Positions 1 to 4,844 of a DNA stretch of 5,232 nucleotides are shown here, piece by piece. The number at the start of each line of letters is the position of its first letter. Position 1 is the stretch's first letter. Origin of the DNA: Candidatus Omnitrophota bacterium (GTDB taxonomy: Bacteria; Omnitrophota; Gorgyraeia; Duberdicusellales; 4484-171); assembly GCA_030601015.1 (NCBI GenBank), contig JAUVUO010000106.1:1-5232 (forward strand), given 5' to 3'. The position numbers and the translations under genes were made by a program. The notes beneath the pieces are model-generated. The model was not told where the DNA came from. It searched no databases and worked only from the letters and a program-made list of their open reading frames with translations.

Positions 1-662
1 CTTCGTTATGTGAAGAAATAAGTATCGGTTTAAAAATGCATAATTTATATCAAGAACAGCAAAAGCTTGTCATTAATTATATTAGATCATTATCTCGATT
101 GTTAACTCAATTCGTTCCAACATCATACCTGCATACAAAAATAATATTCCGCCTTATCAAAGCTATCGGTAAAGAAATGAAATTATCTGAAAAGGAAATA
201 AATTCTTTAGAACACGCATCATTATTACATGATACCGGAAAAATTGATATTCCATTTGATCTCCTTAATAAAAGAAAGCCTCTTACAGAAGAAGAATTTA
301 AAGTAATCGCAAAACACCCAAGAAAAGGTGTTCAATTAATTAAAAACTTAGAAATTTTAAAACCGGCAATTCCTATCATACTGCATCATCACGAACGTTA
401 TGACGGCAAAGGCTATCCTTCTGGATTAAAAAAAGATAAAATACCTATTGGAGCAAGAATCCTTGCTGTTTTAGATACATTTGATGCTATGTACTTCGGG
501 AGAGCATATAAAGAAAAACATACTTTAGAACAGGTTGAAAATGAAATTAAAACGCATAAAAACAAACAATTTGATCCAAAAGTCGTGGATGCGTTCTTAA
601 CTGTATTAAAAAGAAAAAGTATACGCGACGATATTCAAGTCTATCCTAAAAAAACTAATTGA
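1..662 (+). CDS. HD-GYP domain cyclic-di-GMP phosphodiesterase, 3' part (5' end outside window)
   Basis: This is the C-terminal part of a predicted phosphodiesterase that linearises the second messenger c-di-GMP. The frame is open to the window edge (first full codon at base 3). The first ATG, at base 36, is probably internal: the residues before it (SLCEEISIGLK) resemble the end of a GAF-type sensor domain running into the helix that precedes HD-GYP. Counting from that Met, the HD pair is H65-D66 (LLHDTGKI), followed by H94-P95, the HHE motif at 118-120, the GYP signature at 126-128 and D147 in RILAVLDTFDAM. A QFDPKVVDAF tail closes the domain. The first ligand region is degenerate: H33 is kept, but the usual GHSxRV context is replaced by LHTKII. 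Most metal-binding residues are present, so activity is plausible. The gene is followed by a 175-base gap, so it probably ends a separate transcription unit. The N-terminal domain is inferred. Confidence 0.9.
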   Translation, partial: SLCEEISIGLKMHNLYQEQQKLVINYIRSLSRLLTQFVPTSYLHTKIIFRLIKAIGKEMKLSEKEINSLEHASLLHDTGKIDIPFDLLNKRKPLTEEEFKVIAKHPRKGVQLIKNLEILKPAIPIILHHHERYDGKGYPSGLKKDKIPIGARILAVLDTFDAMYFGRAYKEKHTLEQVENEIKTHKNKQFDPKVVDAFLTVLKRKSIRDDIQVYPKKTN

Positions 663-748
663 CCCCTCTCTTTATCATTTTTAACAACCATAAACTTATA
701 TATTATATATATTATATTACTTAATTAAGGCGCTGTTTTTAAATGGCC

Positions 749-813
749 TAAAAAATCAAATTCAAATATTCTACTTCGGAATTTGGATTTAATTGAAGTC
801 TCTTGATTTTTTA
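749..813. repeat. 11-bp perfect inverted repeat with nested imperfect stem; possible weak terminator or operator
   Basis: TAAAAAATCAA (749-759) is the exact reverse complement of TTGATTTTTTA (803-813). Directly inside the left arm, bases 760-767 can pair with 781-788 with one G-U wobble. The left side of the stem is then continuous for 19 bases, with a 14-base bulge on the right. The right arm holds a T6 run, so RNA from the HD-GYP gene could use this as a weak, AU-rich terminator. The same arm contains the -35 box of the SPOR promoter. Whether it acts as a terminator, as a protein-binding dyad, or simply reflects AT-rich composition cannot be decided from sequence alone. Confidence 0.35.
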
Positions 814-830
814 TGAATTTCCTCTATAAT
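803..830 (+). promoter_or_regulatory. Sigma-70 type promoter for the SPOR-to-aroB operon
   Basis: A -35 box TTGATT (803-808, four of six match TTGACA) is separated by 16 bases from a perfect -10 box TATAAT (825-830). Transcription would be expected to begin about 6-8 bases further on, at 836-838. Base 838 is the A of the SPOR start codon, so the mRNA would have little or no leader. The flanks are AT-rich, as usual upstream of strong promoters, although that is weak evidence in this genome. It is the only good promoter seen ahead of the five-gene block. Confidence 0.75.
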
Positions 831-837
831 ATGGCTT

Positions 838-1479
838 ATGAATGATAAACAATTATACCTATCAGGTTTCCAAAAAAAAAATCAAAAAAAAGACAAAAAT
901 CTCATATTAATGCTGTCTTTAGACAAAATAATACTATTTAGTGTAGTAATTGTCATATTACTTACTTTAACCTTTTCTATCGGGGTAGAGAATGGCAAAA
1001 AAATCGCCTCCCTAAACAACATTTATATTGATAAAACCATTGAGGATCATTACATAAATCAAGAATCAAAAACAGAATTAGAAACAACTGATAATTTTAA
1101 TAGCAAAAATGAATCAAAATCCATAAATAAAAACTCTATTTTAGATGAAATAGCCGCTAATACCTCAATAAATCCTGATTTATCTAATGCTCAAAATGAA
1201 TCAATCGTGAATAATAACGAAACCGAAATAACGATTAATACAGCTGCGCAAAATACAAATAAAATTTCTTATACAATCCAAGTCGCAAGTTTTCGTAAAA
1301 AAAATTCAGCACGTCAAGAAGCAGATCTATTAAAAAAACAAGGATATCCTGTTTCACTTATTCAAAAAGGAAAATATGTTGTAGTGTGTGTTGGAACTTT
1401 CAAAAAACCAATTGAAGCTAAAAATAGATTAAATTCACTTAAAAAAAAATATAAAGATTGTCTATTAAGGAGGTTATAA
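838..1479 (+). CDS. SPOR-domain membrane-anchored envelope protein
   Basis: This is a predicted single-pass inner-membrane protein of 213 residues. A short Lys-rich cytoplasmic N-terminus (1-30) is followed by one hydrophobic segment (about 31-49, IILFSVVIVILLTLTFSIG). An Asn/Ser/Glu-rich, low-complexity linker (about 60-142) leads to a C-terminal SPOR domain (about 143-213). The SPOR domain begins YTIQVASFRKKNSARQEAD and continues with GYPVSLIQKGKYVVVCVGTF and a final KKPIEAKNRLNSLKK helix. SPOR domains are known to bind peptidoglycan stripped of peptide stems, often at division septa, so a division or wall role is likely but unproven. The start at 838 is the only workable one: an in-frame TGA lies at 814-816 with no start codon after it, and the next Met is residue 25. 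There is no Shine-Dalgarno. The stop TAA overlaps the next ATG by one base. Runs of 10, 8 and 9 A (872-881, 884-891, 1441-1449) lie inside the gene. Confidence 0.88.
   Translation: MNDKQLYLSGFQKKNQKKDKNLILMLSLDKIILFSVVIVILLTLTFSIGVENGKKIASLNNIYIDKTIEDHYINQESKTELETTDNFNSKNESKSINKNSILDEIAANTSINPDLSNAQNESIVNNNETEITINTAAQNTNKISYTIQVASFRKKNSARQEADLLKKQGYPVSLIQKGKYVVVCVGTFKKPIEAKNRLNSLKKKYKDCLLRRL
1467..1474 (+). promoter_or_regulatory. Strong Shine-Dalgarno for the small basic protein
   Basis: AAGGAGGT is complementary to the conserved 3' end of 16S rRNA and sits four bases before the ATG at 1479. It lies within the last codons of the SPOR gene (Leu-Arg-Arg-Leu). It decides the start: the frame also has a TTG at 1458, but that codon lies upstream of the Shine-Dalgarno and inside the SPOR domain. 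This is the best ribosome binding site in the window. Confidence 0.85.
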
Positions 1480-1694
1480 TGGGATTACATCCATCGCTAA
1501 AAAGAGGCGGCAGCAAAGGAGCAGGACGTTCAGTAATGACTAGAACAGAAAGAATTAAATGGTTAATTGAAAAGGGACAATGGAATGATGAATCATCTGT
1601 TGTAGGCCTTCCAAAAATTAAAATAGTAAAACTGAAGGTCTCAAAAAAGGAAAAACCTAAGGAAGAAAAAGATTCTGACAAAAAGAAAATATAA
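1479..1694 (+). CDS. Small basic protein (PVC-type family)
   Basis: This is a 71-residue, very basic protein of unknown biochemical role. Its N-terminal half, MGLHPSLKRGGSKGAGRSVM, then TRTERIKWLIEKGQW and VVGLPKIKIVKLKV, matches my memory of a family annotated simply as 'small basic protein' in Verrucomicrobia, Chlamydiae and related phyla. In that family HPSLK, the R-V-x-x-R-x-E-R region and GLPK are the recognisable blocks. The tail (about 54-71) is a Lys/Glu/Asp-rich stretch that is likely disordered. Size and charge suggest RNA or ribosome contact, but nothing here proves it. ATG at 1479 overlaps the SPOR stop by one base (TAATG) and has a strong Shine-Dalgarno, so translation is probably coupled and efficient. 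The family call rests on memory of conserved blocks, not on a search. Confidence 0.85.
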   Translation: MGLHPSLKRGGSKGAGRSVMTRTERIKWLIEKGQWNDESSVVGLPKIKIVKLKVSKKEKPKEEKDSDKKKI

Positions 1695-1706
1695 ACGCGT
1701 TTATAT
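1689..1706. repeat. 18-bp perfect palindrome at a gene junction
   Basis: The sequence ATATAAACGCGTTTATAT reads the same on both strands over 18 bases. It covers the last codons and TAA stop of the small basic protein gene and the first two bases of the SH3-protein ATG. The CGCG core is unusual in such AT-rich surroundings. It could be a protein-binding site, or at RNA level a short hairpin at the junction. Chance is possible because the outer arms are only A and T. Confidence 0.6.
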
Positions 1707-2577
1707 GAAAAAAAGTATATTTCTTTTATGTTTGGTTTTTCTGTTGCCCTTTAATTCTTACTCCTATGAAAAATACAAAGTAATCAAAGATAAAATAAAT
1801 ATACGTATAGATTCTACTGTAACATCACCTATCCTTGGAGTACTAAACAATAATGAAATAGTTGATGTCTTGGAAGAGAGCCATGATTGGATGAGAATTT
1901 TATTACCAAAACAATTTCAGTGTTTTGTATCGGCTAAGTATGTTAAAAAAATTTCAAAAGAAGAAGCTGTTGTCACAGCATCTGTACTAAATATAAGAAA
2001 CAAACCATCCCTTGAATCTTATATATTGGGCAAAGCTAAAAAAAATTCTAAATTAACATTACTTAGAAAAAACAAAGATTGGTATAAAATCAGTGCTTAT
2101 CCTTATGCTAAAGGCTGGGTGCATAAAAAATTTTTATCCAGCTATTCTCCAGGGGTCTCCATATCCAAATCAGTTAAAGACATACTAAATACTATAAAAA
2201 AACTCTCGGAACCTGATATAAGGAAGAAACTGTCTCTGCATAAAAATCTTATTTCAAAAGGTAAGGAAACACTGCCGCTCATCGAACAGGTTATACCTAA
2301 AGCGGATAAGAATACTTGTTACAGCATAATTTCTATTTTGACAACTTTGGGTAAAAAACATACAAATTTGCTTCCCTATTTTTTAAAAAAAATCGACTAT
2401 TCTAATATTAAATCATCAAGCATATATCTTGATGTTATTCAAGGGATTCTAAATCCTAAACAAGCACAAAAAGCATATTTTTATTTAGCACAACAAAATA
2501 ATCTTACAGCCGAAGATATAAAAGCGGCTAAACGTTTTCTTTCAAACTATTATAGTTCAAATCTAAATCTCAATTAA
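1705..2577 (+). CDS. Exported protein with two bacterial SH3 domains and a helical C-terminus
   Basis: This is a 290-residue predicted secreted protein. The N-terminus has Lys2-Lys3, a hydrophobic core (IFLLCLVFLLPF) and a likely signal-peptidase I site after about residue 20 (SYS-Y). Cys9 lies inside the core and does not form a lipobox, so it is probably not a lipoprotein. Two SH3b repeats follow. The first spans about 23-82 (KINIRIDSTVTSPILGVL, then DWMRILLPKQFQCFVSAKYV). The second spans about 88-147 (VLNIRNKPSLESYILGKA, then DWYKI and KGWVHKKFL). Residues 155-290 look all-helical, possibly HEAT-like, and match no family I recognise. Bacterial SH3 domains commonly bind cell-wall peptides, so a periplasmic wall-associated role fits the SPOR gene upstream. 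ATG 1705 follows the previous stop by 10 bases and gives a clean signal peptide, but it has no Shine-Dalgarno and overlaps the 18-bp palindrome. Confidence 0.85.
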   Translation: MKKSIFLLCLVFLLPFNSYSYEKYKVIKDKINIRIDSTVTSPILGVLNNNEIVDVLEESHDWMRILLPKQFQCFVSAKYVKKISKEEAVVTASVLNIRNKPSLESYILGKAKKNSKLTLLRKNKDWYKISAYPYAKGWVHKKFLSSYSPGVSISKSVKDILNTIKKLSEPDIRKKLSLHKNLISKGKETLPLIEQVIPKADKNTCYSIISILTTLGKKHTNLLPYFLKKIDYSNIKSSSIYLDVIQGILNPKQAQKAYFYLAQQNNLTAEDIKAAKRFLSNYYSSNLNLN

Positions 2578-2593
2578 CTAATTAAATAAAAAA

Positions 2594-3205
2594 ATGTCAA
2601 TTATTCTTTTAATAATTATAATATTTATATCAATTACAATGCACGAATTTGCTCATGGATGGACCGCATATAAATTAGGCGACTTAACTGCGAAACATTC
2701 AGGAAGATTAACATTAAATCCTTTGGCTCATATCGATCCATTCGGCACAGTTATCCTACCTATATTGCTCTTTATAATCAGTAAAGGATCCTTTTCTTTT
2801 GGATACGCTAAACCCGTTCCCATCAATCCTTATAGTTTTAAAAACCCAAAAAAAGATATTCGGTGGGTAGGAGCTGCCGGGCCTGGAATTAATATTATTA
2901 TTGCTATAATTTTAAGTTTGATTACAAAATTAAATATTTCATACTTACAAGAAGCTTTAAAATGGGGTGTAATAATAAATCTAATCCTAGCTATCTTTAA
3001 CCTTATACCTATTCCGCCTTTAGACGGTTCTAGAATTCTTGCATCTTTTTTACCAAATAAATACTCATATAGTTATCTTAAGATGGAAAAATACGGTTTT
3101 CTTGTAATATTCTTTCTAATTATGTCGGGATTTATCAATTGGTTTGTAATTCCTTTGATAAAAATAATAGCAAATAATATTCTAGGAATAAACATAATAA
3201 TTTAA
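2594..3205 (+). CDS. M50-family site-2-protease-type membrane metalloprotease
   Basis: This is a 203-residue integral membrane protein predicted to cut membrane-embedded substrates using zinc. The active-site HEFAH (residues 17-21, HExxH) sits at the end of the first membrane segment. The compact-family pattern follows: GRLTLNPLAHIDPFGT (37-52), FGYAKPVPINP (69-79), GAAGPGIN (93-100) and NLIPIPPLDGSRIL (136-149). D144-G145 there supplies the third zinc-ligand region. Hydrophobic stretches lie near 1-16, 50-64, 98-112, 123-140 and 167-190. The length and lack of a PDZ domain match the short YwhC-like M50 group rather than RseP. Substrates of this subgroup are mostly unknown. The start is 16 bases after the SH3 gene. 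An in-frame stop at 2579-2581 rules out a longer form, and there is no Shine-Dalgarno. The active site looks complete. Confidence 0.93.
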   Translation: MSIILLIIIIFISITMHEFAHGWTAYKLGDLTAKHSGRLTLNPLAHIDPFGTVILPILLFIISKGSFSFGYAKPVPINPYSFKNPKKDIRWVGAAGPGINIIIAIILSLITKLNISYLQEALKWGVIINLILAIFNLIPIPPLDGSRILASFLPNKYSYSYLKMEKYGFLVIFFLIMSGFINWFVIPLIKIIANNILGINIII

Positions 3206-3207
3206 AA

Positions 3208-3213
3208 AAGGAA
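3208..3213 (+). promoter_or_regulatory. Ribosome binding site for aroB
   Basis: AAGGAA, in the context AAAAGGAAAT, lies six bases before the ATG at 3220. It is one of only two recognisable Shine-Dalgarno sequences in the window and supports the chosen aroB start. Confidence 0.65.
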
Positions 3214-3219
3214 ATAAAA

Positions 3220-4305
3220 ATGTTAAGGACTATACCGGTAAAATTAAAAAAAAACTCTTACGAAATTAAAATAGGCCATAGTTATTTTAAAGAAATACCT
3301 AAGTATATAAAACCTCTCGATTTAGGAAATTATGGAATAGTTATAGTCTCATCAAAAGTTTATAACTTATACAAAAATTTAATTCAGAGTACCTTTAAAA
3401 CTAAAGACTTTAAAATAATAAAAGTAATTAACGGCGAAAAATTAAAATCACAGAAATGGTTATTTAATGTTATAAACGAAATTGTTCAAACAGACACTTG
3501 GAGCAGGAGGGTTTTCATACTTTGCCTTGGCGGAGGAACAGTAGGAGACTTGGGCGGATTTATCGCTTCTATATATAAAAGAGGAATACCTTATGTACAT
3601 ATACCTACAACCCTACTAGCTCAAATAGACGCAAGTATTGGCGGAAAAACTGCTATAGATTTAAATGAAGCAAAAAATATATTAGGAGCTTTTTATCAAC
3701 CTAAAACTGTTATTATTGATACACAATTCTTAGCAACATTACCTAAAAAAGAGCTTAAACAAGGGTTGGCTGAAGCAATTAAATACGGCCTAATAATCGA
3801 TAAGGATTTTTTTCATTTTCTTAAAGAAAACCATAAAAAAATATGGGAGCTAGACCCTGCATCAATATCAAATCTGATCTATACTTGCGCAAAGATAAAA
3901 GCAAAAATAGTCGAAAAAGATGAAAAGGAAACCAAAGGTTTAAGAACAATCCTTAACTTTGGGCATACACTTGGCCACGCGTTAGAAAGCTCTCTGAAAT
4001 ATAATAAAATTTCTCATGGCGAGGCTGTTGCTATAGGAATGATTTTTGCAGCTAAACTTTCATATTTTTTAAAAAAATGCGATAAAAAAGTTGTTGATGA
4101 TGTTATAGAAATAATTAAATTGTTTAAAATCCCTACAAATATTAAATATGATTACATATCTCTTTATAAATCATTAACTTATGATAAAAAATTTATTTCT
4201 GGAAAAATTCGTATGGTACTTATAAAAAAAATCGGCGAAGTGGAGGTAGTTGAAGGAATTTCTCCTCAAATTATAAAAAAAACTTTGAAATCTTTTAGTG
4301 ATTGA
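3220..4305 (+). CDS. aroB: 3-dehydroquinate synthase
   Basis: AroB converts DAHP (3-deoxy-D-arabino-heptulosonate 7-phosphate) to 3-dehydroquinate, the second shikimate-pathway step, in the cytoplasm with NAD and a divalent metal. The protein has 361 residues, normal for the family. The NAD-binding glycine motif is GGGTVGDLGG (104-113). It is followed by YKRGIPYVHIPTTLLAQIDASIGGKTAID (119-147, the family signature) and NILGAFYQP. Metal ligands are likely E185 (GLAEAIKYG), H249 (NFGHTLGH) and H266 (SHGEAVAIGM). The C-terminal KKFISGKIRMVL, before IGEVEV, is also typical. Near residue 71 the usual DGE reads NGE, a mild change. The signature favours true dehydroquinate synthase over 2-deoxy-scyllo-inosose or valiolone synthases. 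It is last in the block, 14 bases after the M50 gene. No other shikimate gene is visible. Its TGA stop overlaps the -35 box of the next promoter. Confidence 0.96.
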   Translation: MLRTIPVKLKKNSYEIKIGHSYFKEIPKYIKPLDLGNYGIVIVSSKVYNLYKNLIQSTFKTKDFKIIKVINGEKLKSQKWLFNVINEIVQTDTWSRRVFILCLGGGTVGDLGGFIASIYKRGIPYVHIPTTLLAQIDASIGGKTAIDLNEAKNILGAFYQPKTVIIDTQFLATLPKKELKQGLAEAIKYGLIIDKDFFHFLKENHKKIWELDPASISNLIYTCAKIKAKIVEKDEKETKGLRTILNFGHTLGHALESSLKYNKISHGEAVAIGMIFAAKLSYFLKKCDKKVVDDVIEIIKLFKIPTNIKYDYISLYKSLTYDKKFISGKIRMVLIKKIGEVEVVEGISPQIIKKTLKSFSD

Positions 4306-4330
4306 CAAATAAAAAAAATTGTGGTAATTT
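4302..4330 (+). promoter_or_regulatory. Near-consensus extended -10 promoter for the PilZ cluster
   Basis: A perfect -35 box TTGACA (4302-4307) is followed by a 17-base spacer and TAATTT (4325-4330), preceded by TGG (4322-4324), an extended -10 TGn element. The predicted start is near 4336-4338, leaving a leader of about 22-24 bases. The -35 box overlaps the last codon and stop of aroB. No intrinsic terminator separates the two units, so readthrough from aroB is also possible. Confidence 0.75.
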
Positions 4331-4342
4331 AAATCATTACTA
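4322..4342. promoter_or_regulatory. Dyad over the -10 box and predicted start: possible operator
   Basis: TGGTAAT (4322-4328) and ATTACTA (4336-4342) are inverted copies separated by seven bases, with one mismatch in seven. The dyad spans the -10 box and the predicted transcription start, where a bound repressor would block RNA polymerase. The half-sites are short and AT-rich, so this remains a candidate only. Confidence 0.3.
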
Positions 4343-4359
4343 ATAAATAATTATTTCAT

Positions 4360-4689
4360 ATGAATGACCAAAGAAAAGACGAAAGAATTGGAGTATCATT
4401 TCCTGTAGAGTGTAAAACTCTTCCATGGAGGACATACTTTTATACTGTAAGTAAAGACTTAAGTTTAGGAGGCCTAAAAATCTTAACTAATGATTTCTTA
4501 CCAAAAAGTAATCTGGTTAAGCTTAATATCAACCTGATAGACAAAGTTATTAATGTTAAAGCAAAGGTTGCTTGGTGCAATTCAGAAAGATCGTCCGAAC
4601 GATACACCGCAGGATTGGAATTCCTAGAAATTAATCCCATAAACAAAAAAGAATTAACGGAATTTATAAACACTATCTATAACTCATAA
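4360..4689 (+). CDS. PilZ-domain protein, predicted c-di-GMP receptor (first copy)
   Basis: This is a stand-alone PilZ domain of 109 residues, predicted cytoplasmic. Both c-di-GMP-binding motifs are intact: RxxxR as R5-K-D-E-R9 and D/NxSxxG as D33-L-S35-L-G-G38. The remaining beta-barrel strands (KVINVKAKVAWC, RYTAGLEFLEI) and a C-terminal helix (NKKELTEFINTIY) have the usual order. Such single-domain proteins transmit c-di-GMP levels to motility, polysaccharide or transcription targets, but nothing here identifies the partner. It is the first gene after the 4302-4330 promoter and has no Shine-Dalgarno. The next gene starts six bases after its stop. It shares the same motif spacing with the second PilZ protein at 4845, but the two sequences are clearly diverged. 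Confidence 0.92.
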   Translation: MNDQRKDERIGVSFPVECKTLPWRTYFYTVSKDLSLGGLKILTNDFLPKSNLVKLNINLIDKVINVKAKVAWCNSERSSERYTAGLEFLEINPINKKELTEFINTIYNS

Positions 4690-4695
4690 TCTATT

Positions 4696-4839
4696 ATGTC
4701 AAAAGCTGAAGAAAAAAGAAAAAACTGTTTAAGTTGTAACAAATCATTAAGAAAAGTAGATTGGTATTATCGAAACAATGGGTTTTATTGTAATAAGTCT
4801 TGCTTTAAATCTCATATTAAGAAAAATGAATCTACATAA
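4696..4839 (+). CDS. Four-cysteine putative zinc-binding microprotein (47 aa)
   Basis: This small ORF lies between two PilZ genes, six bases after one and five bases before the other. It starts MSKAEEKRKNCLSCNKSL and contains WYYRNNGFYCNKSCFKSHI. The cysteines form C11-x2-C14 and C32-x3-C36, with H40 nearby. This pattern is typical of a zinc ribbon or treble-clef knuckle. The rest is basic (many Lys/Arg) and has no membrane segment. It fills an otherwise unexplained 155-base gap with an uninterrupted frame, and its paired Cys spacing supports real coding. The gene has no Shine-Dalgarno, like its neighbours. I vaguely recall similar 'KRKNC..C.K.L...YYR.G.YYC' microproteins in Omnitrophota-like genomes but know no named family. 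Function is unknown; RNA, DNA or protein binding are all possible. Confidence 0.8.
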   Translation: MSKAEEKRKNCLSCNKSLRKVDWYYRNNGFYCNKSCFKSHIKKNEST

Positions 4840-4844
4840 ATTTG

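Noticed and set aside
36..38. ATG as the true start of the HD-GYP gene
   Set aside because: The frame is open upstream to the window edge, the preceding residues resemble the end of a sensor domain, and no ribosome binding site precedes the ATG.
728..749. AGGC/GCCT short hairpin as an intrinsic terminator after the HD-GYP gene
   Set aside because: Only four base pairs form, with a 14-base loop, and A residues rather than U follow on the + strand.
831..845. ATG directly after the -10 box encoding a four-residue peptide (MAYE)
   Set aside because: It lies at or before the predicted transcription start and ends after four codons. It overlaps the real SPOR start in another frame.
1458..1478. 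TTG start seven codons upstream of the small basic protein ATG
   Set aside because: It lies upstream of the perfect Shine-Dalgarno and inside the SPOR domain. The conserved family N-terminus begins at the ATG at 1479.
1439..1681. Open frame on the minus strand opposite the small basic protein
   Set aside because: It is antisense to a recognisable conserved gene with a strong Shine-Dalgarno, shows no motif of its own, and is best explained as a shadow frame.
838..4367. Both promoter-proximal genes begin with ATGAATGA, suggesting a shared initiation signal
   Set aside because: The match is eight bases, both simply encode Met-Asn-Asp, and two cases are too few to separate from chance.
4440..4673. 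Open frame on the minus strand opposite the first PilZ gene
   Set aside because: The + strand frame carries both PilZ motifs. The minus-strand translation has no recognisable domain and no promoter or ribosome binding site.
4842..4844. TTG directly before the second PilZ ATG as the start
   Set aside because: The adjacent ATG at 4845 is the more usual start codon and places the RxxxR motif at the same residues (5-9) as in the first PilZ protein.
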